A model generated the notes under the pieces. That model worked only from the letters and a program-made list of their open reading frames with translations, was not told where the DNA came from and ran no database searches. The translations under genes and the position numbers were made by a program. Positions 42,693 to 52,500 of a stretch of 64,000 nucleotides of DNA are shown here, in pieces. The stretch is from Collinsella sp. Its GTDB lineage: Bacteria > Actinomycetota > Coriobacteriia > Coriobacteriales > Coriobacteriaceae. The first letter of the stretch is position 1. Every line of letters starts with the position of its first letter. The stretch lies in the NCBI GenBank assembly GCA_019419545.1, contig DXZT01000038.1, positions 13,492 through 77,491 on the forward strand. The letters are read 5' to 3'.

Positions 42693-44870
42693 ATGTCCGA
42701 GCTGTGCTCCGTGCCGCGCGCCTCGGAGCGCTTTGCCCAGAGCAATGCGCTCGACGAGGATATCGCGCGACTCAAATATGTTTCGGGTAAACGTGAGGAG
42801 GCCCTTCGCCGTCTGGGAATTCGGACGGTGGGGGACCTCCTTCTCCATATCCCTCATCGATATCTCGACTTTACGCGCTCCTGGTCCATCGAGATGGCGC
42901 CCATCGGTACCGTTTGCACGATTGTCGCCACGGTCGATCGTATCGTTCAAAAGCAGCCTCGCCCGCGTATGCAGGTGACCGAGGTCTCGCTGGTGGACGA
43001 GACGGGCGTGCTGCAAGTCGCCTTTTTCCGTCAGCCCTGGATTGCCCAGCAATTTAAGCAGGGCGACCGCCTGGCCGTGATGGGTAAGGTCGAGTTTGCC
43101 TACGGCTTTAAGCAGATGGCCTCTCCGCATTTCGAAAAGCTCGAGGAAGGACGTGCCGCGGGTACTATCCTACCGGTCCATTACGTGAGCGATGGCGTGA
43201 GCCAGGCATGGATGCGCCGCATCGTAAGCGGCGCGCTCGAGGTTGTCGGCAATCCCTTCGACCCGATTCCCGCCCGCTTACGCGCCAAGCGCCGCCTGAT
43301 GAGCAATGCCCGCGCGCTGCGCTCAATTCACTTTCCCTCGAGCATGGCCGAGCGCGATATCGCGCGTCGTCGCCTTGCCTATGAGGAGTGCCTCTGCCTT
43401 CAGCTGGCGCTGCGCCTGCGCAACGACGGCGGCTTGGTCGAAGTCGCTCCCTACGCCCATACCGCGGGCGAGCACCTGGCGGCGCTCAGGGAAGCCCTAC
43501 CGTTTTCGCTGAGCGACGAGCAGGAGGGCGCGTTCCAAGACATCCTGCACGATATGTGTGATGGCGGGCGCGTGATGAACCGCCTGCTTCTGGGCGACGT
43601 CGGTACTGGCAAGACGGCCGTCGCCGCCTGCGCGCTGGCTGTCGCGGCCGATTCGGGCACCCAGTCCTGCGTTATGGCGCCAACGGGCGTGCTGGCGCGC
43701 CAATATGCCGATAAGACCGGCCCCTTGCTCTCGCAGGCTGGTATGTCCTGGGCGCTCCTGACGGGTGCCACGCCGGCGGCCGAGCGCGAGCGGATCCATG
43801 CGCAGTTGGAATCGGGCGAGCTTGACGTCCTCTTTGGCACTCACGCAGTCCTTTCGGATGACGTGGCGTTTAAGCATCTTTCGCTTGTCGTCATCGATGA
43901 GCAACACCGCTTTGGTGTGGGTCAGCGCAACGCGCTGCGTGCCAAGGGCCCTGGTGCCGACCTTCTCGTTATGACGGCCACGCCGATCCCGCGCACGTTG
44001 GCGCTCTCGGTCTACGGCGACCTGGACACGAGCATCATCCGCCATCGACCTGTTCCGGGTGCTGGTGTGACGACGCGTGTTCTCACCGAGTCGAGCCGCG
44101 ACCTCGCCTATGGCGCCATCCGCGAGGCGCATGAAAAGGGTCAGCAGGCCTACGTGATTTGTCCGCTCGTGGAGCCGAGTGACTCGGCCGATGAGCTGGA
44201 AGACGTGCCCGGCATCGCCCGCGACGACGAGGGTCGCGTGACGGTTCCCGTGCCGCTGCACGATACGGCGACCGAGCTCGATCGCCTGCGCCTGGCGTTG
44301 CCGGGACTTACCATCGAGCGCCTTCACGGCCGCATGCCGGCAGGGGAGAAGGACCGCGTGATCGATGCCTTCAAGCGCGGCGAGATCGACGTGCTCGTAT
44401 CGACCACGGTGGTCGAGGTGGGTGTCGACGTGCCCAACGCCACCGTCATGGTCATCGAGAACGGTGAGCGCTTTGGCTTGGCGGCCCTGCACCAGCTGCG
44501 CGGTCGCGTGGGCCGCGGCAGCGTGTCGGGCACGTGCCTGGTCATGACGCACTCCAAGGGCAACGGCGGCGCGTCGGCGGCGCAAGATCGTCTGCAATCG
44601 CTCGAAAAAACCTCGGATGGCTTTACGCTCGCCCAGATGGACCTGCGCCTGCGCCACGAGGGCGAAATCCTGGGGTACCGCCAGCACGGCGGTGTGACCC
44701 TGCGCTTTGTCGACCTGGATGCCGACGAGGAGCTGATCGAGTGGGCCCATTTGGACGCGATCGAGCTCTTGCGGTATGCTTTCAACCTTGACTCTGTGGC
44801 GACGCGCCCCCTGTGCGATGCAGTCGCCATGCGATATCGGCACATTTTTAAGGAGGTCAGCGGAGGATGA
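42693..44870 (+). CDS. recG: ATP-dependent DNA helicase RecG
   Basis: Remodels stalled replication forks and recombination junctions. 725 residues, normal. The wedge/OB domain at the start (RYLDFTRSWSIEMAPIGTVC) is followed by helicase motif I LLGDVGTGKTAVAA, VMAPTGVLARQYA (Ia), GTHAVLSDDV, DEQHRFGVGQR (II), VMTATPIPRTLALSVYGDLD (III), then IERLHGRMPAGEKDRVID, VVEVGVDVPNATVMVIENGE and HQLRGRVGRG (VI). It overlaps rsmD by four bases. It starts 10 bases after the DAK gene. Confidence 0.95.
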   Translation: MSELCSVPRASERFAQSNALDEDIARLKYVSGKREEALRRLGIRTVGDLLLHIPHRYLDFTRSWSIEMAPIGTVCTIVATVDRIVQKQPRPRMQVTEVSLVDETGVLQVAFFRQPWIAQQFKQGDRLAVMGKVEFAYGFKQMASPHFEKLEEGRAAGTILPVHYVSDGVSQAWMRRIVSGALEVVGNPFDPIPARLRAKRRLMSNARALRSIHFPSSMAERDIARRRLAYEECLCLQLALRLRNDGGLVEVAPYAHTAGEHLAALREALPFSLSDEQEGAFQDILHDMCDGGRVMNRLLLGDVGTGKTAVAACALAVAADSGTQSCVMAPTGVLARQYADKTGPLLSQAGMSWALLTGATPAAERERIHAQLESGELDVLFGTHAVLSDDVAFKHLSLVVIDEQHRFGVGQRNALRAKGPGADLLVMTATPIPRTLALSVYGDLDTSIIRHRPVPGAGVTTRVLTESSRDLAYGAIREAHEKGQQAYVICPLVEPSDSADELEDVPGIARDDEGRVTVPVPLHDTATELDRLRLALPGLTIERLHGRMPAGEKDRVIDAFKRGEIDVLVSTTVVEVGVDVPNATVMVIENGERFGLAALHQLRGRVGRGSVSGTCLVMTHSKGNGGASAAQDRLQSLEKTSDGFTLAQMDLRLRHEGEILGYRQHGGVTLRFVDLDADEELIEWAHLDAIELLRYAFNLDSVATRPLCDAVAMRYRHIFKEVSGG

Positions 44871-45523
44871 GAATCATCGGCGGCGAATGGCGCGGTCGTA
44901 AGATCGAGGAGCCCCGTGGTCGCGATGTCACCCGCCCCACGACTGATCGCGTGCGTGAGGCGTGCGCATCTATGGTCATGTCGGCATTCGATTTCGATTT
45001 GGACGAGGTTCGTGTGCTGGACGCCTTTGGCGGCTCCGGTGCCTTAGGGTTAGAGATGCTCTCTCGTGGGGCCCGTTCGCTCACGACGTTTGAGATCGAT
45101 CGCAACGCCGCGCGGCTCATTACCAAGAATATCGAGTCGCTCTGCCGTGACCGTGTGCGTTGGCGCGTTGTCACGGGCGACATGCTGGCGAGTGCCTCGC
45201 GCGGTCGTGTACCGGGCGGCCCCTTTGATCTGGTCCTGCTCGACCCGCCCTATGCTTTTGGTGCCGAGCCGGTCGAGGAACTGCTGCAGGACCTGGCTCA
45301 GCAGGGTTTACTTGCGTCTGGCGCTTACGCCCTGTTTGAGCATGCCGCCGCCGATGCGGGCGCGCATCCGGCAGGCTTTGAGATCGTGCGCGAGAAGCGC
45401 TACGGCATTACCTCGGTCGACCTGCTTCGTTGGGTCGGCGATGACGATGGTGAGGAAGATTGCACCGGCACCGATGCTCACAACAACGATGCCATGACGG
45501 TTCAGGAGAACGCCCATGAGTGA
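44867..45523 (+). CDS. rsmD: 16S rRNA (guanine-966-N2) methyltransferase
   Basis: Methylates G966 in 16S rRNA using S-adenosylmethionine. 218 residues, with a somewhat long acidic tail. Signature parts are MRIIGGEWRGRKI and RPTTDRVREACASMV at the start, VLDAFGGSGALGLEMLSRGA (AdoMet binding) and LVLLDPPYAF (catalytic DPPY). Its ATGA overlap with recG and eight-base overlap with coaD make a tightly coupled run; rsmD-coaD adjacency is common in bacteria. Confidence 0.94.
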   Translation: MRIIGGEWRGRKIEEPRGRDVTRPTTDRVREACASMVMSAFDFDLDEVRVLDAFGGSGALGLEMLSRGARSLTTFEIDRNAARLITKNIESLCRDRVRWRVVTGDMLASASRGRVPGGPFDLVLLDPPYAFGAEPVEELLQDLAQQGLLASGAYALFEHAAADAGAHPAGFEIVREKRYGITSVDLLRWVGDDDGEEDCTGTDAHNNDAMTVQENAHE

Positions 45524-46013
45524 CACCATCAACCGCGTGATCGTCCCGGGCACCTTCGATCCCATCACGTTTGGCCATATCGACGTCATCCGCCGCGCCC
45601 GCCGTATCTTTCCCAGCGTGATCGTCGCTGTCGCCGAGTCGCAGGGTAAAAACGGTGTGGGCACCACGTTTATGCTGGATGAGCGCGTGGCGCTGGCTCG
45701 CGAGGCGCTCGGTGATATCGACGGCGTCGATGTCCTGCCCTTTACCGGCCTCTTGGTCGACTTCGCTCGCGAGCAGGGGGCGGGGGCCGTGGTCAAGGGC
45801 CTGCGCGCCATGACCGACTTTGAGTACGAGCTGCAGCAGGCAGACCTCAACTATCGCTTGGATAACGAGCTGGAGTCCATCTTTGTCATGAGTGCGCCGC
45901 AGTACGGCTATATCTCGAGTTCGGTCGTTCGCCAGATCGCCTCGCTCGGCAGCGATGTATCGACGTTTGTCCCGCCCAACGTGGTCGAAGCGCTCAGACA
46001 CCGCTTTTCGTGA
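45516..46013 (+). CDS. coaD: Phosphopantetheine adenylyltransferase
   Basis: Transfers AMP from ATP to 4'-phosphopantetheine in CoA synthesis. 165 residues, exact family size. VPGTFDPITFGHIDVIRRA has the TxGH nucleotide site. VVKGLRAMTDFEYELQ and YISSSVVRQIASLGSDVS are the other conserved blocks. It starts inside rsmD. The following gene lies 68 bases downstream. Confidence 0.96.
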   Translation: MSDTINRVIVPGTFDPITFGHIDVIRRARRIFPSVIVAVAESQGKNGVGTTFMLDERVALAREALGDIDGVDVLPFTGLLVDFAREQGAGAVVKGLRAMTDFEYELQQADLNYRLDNELESIFVMSAPQYGYISSSVVRQIASLGSDVSTFVPPNVVEALRHRFS

Positions 46014-46081
46014 CGTTTTTTATTGCCTGGTGGCATGTGGTAAACTAGCACGATGATATGTTACCTATGAAAGGAGACCGG

Positions 46082-46579
46082 ATGCCGGGCGAGAATTTTC
46101 CTGGCGATAGGATCGTCAGCTTGGTCGATGAGCTCGAAGGGCTGATCGAGGAAGCCAAGCCGCCTTTCGGCAAGAACGCTCAGTTCAAGGTCATCGACGC
46201 CGACGTGTTCTTCAACATCCTCGACGAGATCCGCATGAGCTATCCCGAGGAGTGGCAGAAGTCCCGCCGTATCCTTAAGGAGCGCGAGGAGCTTATGGCT
46301 TCCGCCGCCGCTCAGGCCGATTCCATCATCGCCGACGCTCAGCAGCAGGCCCTCACCATTGCCGGTGAGCAGGAGATCGTCCGCTTGGCACAGCAGCAGG
46401 CCGACGACATCCGCGATCGTGCCCAGCAGTACGAGCGCGAGACGCGTTATGCTGCCGAGGACTACGCAGAGCAGGTCTTTACGCACCTGGAGGAGAACCT
46501 CAAGAGCCTGACCGGCACCGTTACCCGTTGCCGTCAGCAGCTCAACGAGGGTGCCGCCCAACAGAATGGTCAGTGGTAA
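46082..46579 (+). CDS. SepIVA/DivIVA-like coiled-coil protein
   Basis: A 165-residue mostly helical protein. An N-terminal SLVDELEGLIEEAKPPFG segment and a DVFFNILDEIRMSYPEEW helix are followed by a long Ala/Gln/Glu-rich coiled coil with repeated AQ and QQ, resembling DivIVA or ATP-synthase-b-like helices. Its place between coaD and a DUF177 gene just ahead of rnc-smc matches SepIVA of mycobacteria, a cell-division protein. That assignment is by position and shape, not motif. ATG 46082 is set by AAAGGAG six bases upstream. It overlaps the next start by one base (TAATG). Confidence 0.7.
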   Translation: MPGENFPGDRIVSLVDELEGLIEEAKPPFGKNAQFKVIDADVFFNILDEIRMSYPEEWQKSRRILKEREELMASAAAQADSIIADAQQQALTIAGEQEIVRLAQQQADDIRDRAQQYERETRYAAEDYAEQVFTHLEENLKSLTGTVTRCRQQLNEGAAQQNGQW

Positions 46580-47133
46580 TGGCTGAGTTCCCGAGCGTTA
46601 CCGTCGATCTTTCTGAGCGGCTCGAGTTTCCTGGTGATTCGTATCCGCTGACCGGCAAGGTCGATGTTGCCACCTACACGGTGGGCGAGAAGGAGTACCA
46701 GCTACAGGACGGCATCGACTACGACGTTGTCTTTACCAATGCCGGTACCGGTGTCTTGCTCACGGGCATGGTCCGCGCGCACGCCACCGGCGAGTGCGAC
46801 CGTTGCCTGGAGCCTGCCTCGTTTGATATCGCCGGCGAGATCGAGGAGTTCTACCTCTTTGAGGAGCCCGAGGATCCCGAGGCCTACGAGGACGGCTACG
46901 AGCTCCTGGGTGAGGACCGCATCGTCGATCTGGGTGAGCCCATCAACGACGCGGTCGTCATGGACACGCCGTTTGTCGTTCTGTGCAAGCCCGATTGCCG
47001 CGGCCTGTGCCCCACTTGCGGTTGCAATCTCAACGTCGAGCAATGCGATTGCGCCGCCCAGGCAGAGGCAGAATGGGCCGCTGCCACGGAAAATCCATTT
47101 GCAGCATTGAAGAATCTCAAGCTCGATGAGTAA
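46579..47133 (+). CDS. yceD: DUF177 (YceD) large-subunit rRNA accumulation protein
   Basis: A 184-residue DUF177 protein, linked in E. coli to 23S rRNA accumulation. The domain is recognised by RAHATGECDRCLEPASFDI and the conserved end DTPFVVLCKPDCRGLCPTCG followed by CNLNVEQCDC, a Cys-rich presumed zinc site. It precedes rpmF, the most typical neighbour. ATG 46579 overlaps the stop codon of the SepIVA-like gene. Confidence 0.92.
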   Translation: MAEFPSVTVDLSERLEFPGDSYPLTGKVDVATYTVGEKEYQLQDGIDYDVVFTNAGTGVLLTGMVRAHATGECDRCLEPASFDIAGEIEEFYLFEEPEDPEAYEDGYELLGEDRIVDLGEPINDAVVMDTPFVVLCKPDCRGLCPTCGCNLNVEQCDCAAQAEAEWAAATENPFAALKNLKLDE

Positions 47134-47197
47134 AACTGTGGTAGTATCGCTACTTGCGCGTAATCGCCACACTGGATAGTTCATAAGGAAGGTCACT

Positions 47198-47377
47198 ATG
47201 CCCGTACCTAAACAAAAGCAGGGTCGTATCCGCACTCACACCCGTCGTTCCGCCAACATGAAGATCTCGGCTGCGGCTCAGTCCACGTGCCCCCGTTGCG
47301 GCGCTGTCAAGCTTCCGCACCACGTGTGCCCCAGCTGCGGTTTCTACAAGGACCGCGAGGTTATCGTTACCGAGTAA
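47198..47377 (+). CDS. rpmF: Ribosomal protein bL32
   Basis: A 59-residue protein of the large ribosomal subunit. It starts MPVPKQKQGRIRTHTRRSAN and has the zinc-ribbon cysteines Cys31, Cys34, Cys44 and Cys47 (CPRC...CPSC), so it is the zinc-binding form. It has AAGGAAGG upstream. It is short and easily missed. The order yceD-rpmF-plsX is conserved widely. A hairpin at 47418-47447 separates it from plsX. Confidence 0.96.
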   Translation: MPVPKQKQGRIRTHTRRSANMKISAAAQSTCPRCGAVKLPHHVCPSCGFYKDREVIVTE

Positions 47378-47417
47378 CGGTATACTCTGGATGCGATGCC
47401 GTTCCAAATGGAACCAC

Positions 47418-47447
47418 AATGGCCGGCTCAATGAGTCGGCCATTTTT
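47418..47447 (+). terminator. Terminator between rpmF and plsX
   Basis: AATGGCCG (47418-47425) pairs with CGGCCATT (47437-47444), with further pairing inside, followed by TTTTT. It leaves only a few bases before the plsX ribosome site, so read-through probably controls plsX dose relative to L32. Confidence 0.78.
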
Positions 47448-47464
47448 GTATAAGGAGCATGTAT

Positions 47465-48484
47465 ATGAGTAACGTTCGCGTTTGTGTAGACGTTGTGGGC
47501 GGAGACGAGAAACCTCAGGTTGTTCTCGATGGTATCGAGGCTGCACTTGCCTCCGATCCCGATATCGAGGTCTTGGCAGCTGGCCCCGCCGAAATCGTCA
47601 ATCCCTTTGCAGCTTCCCATGCACGTGTTGAGGCCCTTGAGGCGCCCGACGTTATCGCCATGGATGACGATCCCATTCGCGCCGTGATGACCAAACGCAA
47701 GTCGTCGATCGTGCTGTCGTGCCGCGCCATCAAGAAGGGAAATGCGGACGCCTTCTTCTCTGCCGGCTCGACCGGTGCCATGACCGCTGCCGCCACCGCC
47801 TATGTGACGCCGTTTAGGTATCAGGCCGAAGGCAAGAAGCAGCCGGTGCGCCCCTGTCTGACCAATGCGCTGCCCAATCGTGCCGGCGGTCTGACGGTGC
47901 TGTGCGACATGGGTGCCAACCCCGATGTCGAGGTTGATGATATGGTGCGCTTTGCGCAGATGGGCAGCGCCTATGCCCGCGTCGTCCTGGGCATCGAGCA
48001 TCCTCGCGTGGGCCTGCTTGCCAACGGCACCGAGGACGAGAAGGGTTCCAACTTTACCAAGGCCTGTTTCCCTGCTATGAAGGCCGCCGTTCCCGGCTTT
48101 GTTGGTAACTGCGAGGGAACGGACATCACCTCGGGTAACTTCGATGTCGTCGTTGCCGATGGCATGTCGGGCAATATTGCGCTCAAGGCCACCGAGGGCG
48201 CTGCCAAGTTTTTGCTGCAGGAGCTCAAGGGTGTCTTTATGTCATCGCTCGGCACCAAGATCGCCGCGCTGCTCATTAAAAAGCAGATGCGCGAGATAAA
48301 GGCCCAGCTCTCTGGTGATGCCAAGGGCGGCGCGATTCTTTTGGGCCTGCGCGGCGTGGTCCTGATCGGGCATGGCGCCACTTCGGTCGAAGCTGTTAAA
48401 AACGGTACGCTCGCGGCGGCAGAAGCCGTGCGCGCCGGTCTGGTCGAGAATGTCGCCAACTCTATGGACGGTATCGTTTTATAA
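47465..48484 (+). CDS. plsX: Phosphate acyltransferase PlsX
   Basis: Makes acyl-phosphate from acyl-ACP for phospholipid synthesis. 339 residues. Key blocks are VCVDVVGGDEKPQVVLDGI, SCRAIKKGNADAFFSAGSTG followed by AMTAAA, LLANGTEDEKGSNFTK, FVGNCEGTDITSGNFDVVV and GGAILLGLRGVVLIGHGATS. One oddity is VVGGDEKP where most PlsX have DxMGGDxxP. ATG 47465 leaves an eight-base gap from AAGGAG; ATG 47459 is too close. acpP follows, completing the usual lipid pair. Confidence 0.93.
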   Translation: MSNVRVCVDVVGGDEKPQVVLDGIEAALASDPDIEVLAAGPAEIVNPFAASHARVEALEAPDVIAMDDDPIRAVMTKRKSSIVLSCRAIKKGNADAFFSAGSTGAMTAAATAYVTPFRYQAEGKKQPVRPCLTNALPNRAGGLTVLCDMGANPDVEVDDMVRFAQMGSAYARVVLGIEHPRVGLLANGTEDEKGSNFTKACFPAMKAAVPGFVGNCEGTDITSGNFDVVVADGMSGNIALKATEGAAKFLLQELKGVFMSSLGTKIAALLIKKQMREIKAQLSGDAKGGAILLGLRGVVLIGHGATSVEAVKNGTLAAAEAVRAGLVENVANSMDGIVL

Positions 48485-48540
48485 CAGCGGCGTTATGCGC
48501 CTCGGGGCGTGCGTCGTGGGGTAGAATCAGAACCGTGTCT

Positions 48541-48569
48541 TGGTACCGCCCGGGCGGTACCATTCTTTT
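48541..48569 (+). terminator. Palindromic terminator before acpP
   Basis: TGGTACCGCCC and its exact complement GGGCGGTACCA abut at 48541-48562 and are followed by TTCTTTT. It can end the plsX transcript or attenuate entry into acpP-rnc-smc. TAGAAT at 48522 could be a -10 just upstream. Confidence 0.65.
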
Positions 48570-48598
48570 GGTATTCATGCACTATGAGAGGAAGCGCT

Positions 48599-48841
48599 AT
48601 GGACCGCTCCGAAATCTTCGACAAGATCGCCGAGGTCGCTGCTGACGTTCTGGGCGTCGATGTTGCCGAAATTAGCGATGAGACCACCTTTGACGACCTC
48701 GATGCCAACTCGCTCGAGCGCCTGCAGCTGGTTACGGCTATCGAGGACGAGTTCAACCTCGAGATCGATGACGAGACTCTGCTCTCGCTCAACTCTGTCG
48801 CCGACGCCGTCGACGCGATCGAAAATGCCAGGGAGGCCTAG
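48599..48841 (+). CDS. acpP: Acyl carrier protein
   Basis: An 80-residue acidic four-helix carrier for fatty-acid chains. The phosphopantetheine serine lies in DDLDANSLERLQLVTAIEDE, where N-S-L replaces the usual D-S-L; the Ser and the flanking Leu/Glu pattern are kept. ATG 48599 has GAGAGGAAG upstream. It is followed after three bases by rnc. Position between plsX and rnc is the normal one for the primary ACP. Confidence 0.93.
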   Translation: MDRSEIFDKIAEVAADVLGVDVAEISDETTFDDLDANSLERLQLVTAIEDEFNLEIDDETLLSLNSVADAVDAIENAREA

Positions 48842-48844
48842 GTC

Positions 48845-49570
48845 TTGGCTTTGTCTGAACGACTTACGCGCGCCCAGGAAATTCTGGGCCACGAGTTCAA
48901 TAATAAAGTGCTGCTGCGCGCGGCCCTTACGCATCCCTCGGCAGTCGAGGGCCAGCCGGTTTCTGCCAGCTATGAGCGCCTTGAGTTCTTGGGCGATTCC
49001 ATTTTGGGCGCTGTGGTCGCACGCTCCCTGTTTGAGTCCTATCCGGAGTTTGACGAGGGCAAGCTCACGCGCCTGAAGGTGTCGCTTGTCTCGGGCGCTA
49101 CGCTGTCCGAGGTTTCTCACGAGCTGGGCATCGACGACATCATCATCTTTGGTGCCTCCGAGACCGGTACCGGTGCGCGCGGCCTGCATTCGGCTCTCGA
49201 GAACGTCTATGAGTCGCTCGTGGGCGCGCTGTACCTGGATGCCGGCTGGGACGTTGCGGCAGAGTTCATTCACCGTACGCTTAAGCCGCATTTAGCTTCC
49301 GAGCGTGCCGAGCATCCTGCGAACCCCAAGTCGTTTTTGCAGGAGTGCGTGCAAGCCGACGGTCACGAGCCCCCGGCGTATAAGCTCGTTGGCTCCGAGG
49401 GCCCGGCGCATGCGCCCACCTTTACCGCCGTGGTTTTGATCGATGGTATTCGCCAGGGTCGCGGCTCCGGCTCATCAAAGAAGGAAGCCGAGGGAGCCGC
49501 CGCGCTCGAAGCGCTCGACCGCATGGGTTACACCACCAACGGCGTGATTCTCAATAAGAAGCACGTGTAA
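48845..49570 (+). CDS. rnc: Ribonuclease III
   Basis: Cleaves double-stranded RNA, including rRNA precursors. 241 residues. The nuclease signature is YERLEFLGDSILGAVVA; the second metal region is ENVYESLVGALYLDAGWD. A C-terminal double-stranded-RNA-binding domain begins NPKSFLQECVQADGHEPPAY and ends GSGSSKKEAEGAAALEAL. The start is TTG 48845, with GGGAGG eight bases upstream. acpP-rnc-smc-ftsY is a conserved block. Confidence 0.95.
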   Translation: MALSERLTRAQEILGHEFNNKVLLRAALTHPSAVEGQPVSASYERLEFLGDSILGAVVARSLFESYPEFDEGKLTRLKVSLVSGATLSEVSHELGIDDIIIFGASETGTGARGLHSALENVYESLVGALYLDAGWDVAAEFIHRTLKPHLASERAEHPANPKSFLQECVQADGHEPPAYKLVGSEGPAHAPTFTAVVLIDGIRQGRGSGSSKKEAEGAAALEALDRMGYTTNGVILNKKHV

Positions 49571-49580
49571 GCGAGGAACC

Positions 49581-52500
49581 GTGTATCTCAAGTCCCTCAC
49601 GCTCAAAGGGTTCAAGTCGTTTGCCGACCGCGCCCATATGACGTTTGAGCCGGGCCTGACCGTCATCGTCGGTCCCAACGGCTCGGGAAAATCGAACATC
49701 TCCGACTCTATCCTGTGGGTCCTGGGCGAGCAGAGCGCCAAGCAGCTGCGCGGCCAGGCCATGGAGGATGTCATCTTCTCGGGCTCGTCAGCGCGCAAGC
49801 CGGTGGGTGTCGCCGAGGTCACGCTGGTGCTCGATAACTCGGACCATATGCTGCCCGTCGACTTTGACGAGGTCGCCATCACCCGCCGCATGTATCGTTC
49901 GGGCGAAAGCGAGTACCTCATCAACTCGAGTCCGTGCCGCCTGATGGACATTCAGGACATCCTGCACGATTCGGGCCTGGGCAAGGATACGCATTCCATT
50001 ATTAGCCAGGGCAAGCTCGACGCCATTTTGCAGAGCCGCCCCGAGGAGCGCCGCGCCCTCATCGAGGAGGCCGCCGGCATCTCCAAGCACAAGCGCCGCA
50101 AGGAGCGTGCGCTCAAAAAGATTAAGTCGATGGACGAGCATCTGACGCGTGCTCGCGACATCAATAAGGAAATCGCCCGTCAGCTGCGACCGCTGGAGCG
50201 TCAGGTCGATCGCGCGCGCAAGTACAAAGAGTTGTCCTCGCGCGCGAACGAGCTTACGCAGATGTTGGCCGTCGATGAGCTGCGTTCGCTGCAGTCGCAG
50301 TGGAACGACCTGGAGAGCCGCTCCAAGGAGGGCGCTGCCGAGCTTGAGCTTGCGCAGTACCGCTTGGGCGAAAAGGAGCGCGAGCTTGAGAAGCTCCAGG
50401 TCATGCTCGAGGAAAAGGGCCTGTTTGTGGGCGACCTGGGCGAGCAGCGCCGTCATATGCAAGATGTGGTCGGCCGCATTAACTCCGACATGCGCCTGCT
50501 CGAGGAAAAGGGCCACAACATGGTGTCGCGCCTGTCTGACATGCGCGGTCAGATTTCGAGCTCCGAGCATCAGCGTCGTCGTGTGGTCGAGGAGCTCGAG
50601 GACGCGCGTGCGCAGCTTGAGGAAGCGACCGGTGCGCATATGCAGGCCCAGGAGGACGTTGATGCCGCTGGTCCTGCCGCCGCTGAGCTCCACGAGCGGC
50701 GCGTGGCGCTCGACAATCAGATTTCGCAGCTTACGCGTGAGCAGCGCGATGTACAGCGTGTGGCTGATAACGCCGCGCTTGAGCTTGCCAAGGTGAAGGA
50801 CTCGCTGAGCAATGCCGAGGTCGAGGACAACATGTATGCCTCGCGCCTGGAGCAGATCGATGAACAGCTCGAGGAGGTCACGGCCTCGCTCGAGAGCCGT
50901 CGCGACCGCGCCGAGGAGCTTGAGGGCGCTCTTGAGGAGGCGCGCCAGGCCCAGTTCGATGCGCGTGAGGCCACCGAGGTCGCCCGTGCGGCCCTGAAGG
51001 ACTTGCGTAATCGTGAGAGCGAGGCGCGCAACAAGTTATCCGAGGTGCGCTCGGAGCTTGCCAGCCAAAAGAAGCTTGATGCGCGCATGGCCGACAGCTC
51101 ACCGCTCGTGAGCCGTCTGGTGGGTGCGCTGGGCGATGACGTAACGGGTCGCCTGGGCGATGTGCTCGAAGCCCCGCGCGAGCTTGAGGGCCTGGTTGAG
51201 CAATTGCTCGCCGGCGATATCGATGCGCTGCTGTTCGACGATACGTCTGCGCTTGAGCGTGCCAGTCGTGCCGCTCTGGACCAGAAGAAGGCCTCGGGCG
51301 AGGCACTGTTGGTGGCGCGCGACGTGAGCGGCTCTACCGCCGCTGAGGGCGCCTCCGGTACCCGTCTGGTTGATCGTCTGTCCGTGCGCGCAGGCTACGG
51401 TCCCGTCGTCGAGGCGCTGCTCGGCGGCTATTACGTCGTTGACGATCTTGCTGCCGCGCTGTCGGCGCCGGTCGTTGAAGGCGTGACTTACGTGACCCCC
51501 GATGGCGCCCGCGTCGCCTGCGGCGGCCTGGTGCGTGTGGGCCTCGATGCCGGCGAGGCGTCGGGTGCTCTGGAGCGTAAGCGTCGCATTCGCGAGCTGG
51601 AGGGGCTTGAGCCCGATTTGGCCGCTGTGTTTGAGCATGTGTCGGATCAGGTCGTCGAGGCCAATGCGGCCGTTGAGGAAGCGCGTGCCGCTGAGGGCGA
51701 TGCCGCCGGTGAGATCGCCCGTCTTGAGGGCGAGCGCCGCTCGCTGCTTTCCGAGATCGGCCGCTTGGAGCAAAGCGCCAACAATGCCGAGGTCGAGCGC
51801 GTGCGCATCTCCAAGCGCCGCGAGCAGGCCTCCGAAGCCGTTCGTGCCGCGCGCCCGCGCGTTGACGAGCTCACCCGTTCGCGTGACGAGGCCCGCGCGC
51901 AGGCAAGCGATCTGGGCTTGCAGATTTCCGAGGCCAACGACGAACTCGACCGCGTTCGCCGTGACGATTCCGAGGCTGCCGGCAAGCTCGCCGACGCCAA
52001 GGTTCGCCTAGCCCAGACGAGCGAACGCCTGCGTTCGCTGAAGGGCCGCGTGCCCGACCTGGAGCATCGTCTTGAGGGCATCGACCGTCGTATCCGCGGA
52101 ACACGCCAGGCCTCGCGCTCGCTCGAGCTGCTGCGCCTGCGCGTCGATCCCATGCACGAACGCTATTCTGCCCTGTTGGAACGCGCGTCGGATTGGGCAG
52201 CGCGCCTACGTGACCAGGCCTCTCTGGAGGAGGCGGACTCCGCTTCGCTCAAGAAGACCATCGAGGATGCCAAGGCAGAGGTTGCTCGCGCTAAGGAGCG
52301 AGTCGATACCGCCTCTGCCACGCAAAACGAGTTCAAGGTCGCGCGTGGCAAGCTCGAGGTGCAGGTCGAGGCTGCCATCAAGGCCATTACCGCCGATGGC
52401 ACGACGGTGCTCGAGGAAGCGCTCATGCTTCCGGCGCCCACGGACCGCGATGCCGCCGAGCGCGAACTCAACCAGCTTGTGCGCCAGATCAACAACCTTG

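Noticed and set aside
48541..48562. T-box antiterminator-like GGTACCGC before acpP
   Set aside because: The sequence is a self-complementary palindrome with a T-rich tail, lacks Stem I, and precedes a non-amino-acid gene; a terminator is simpler.
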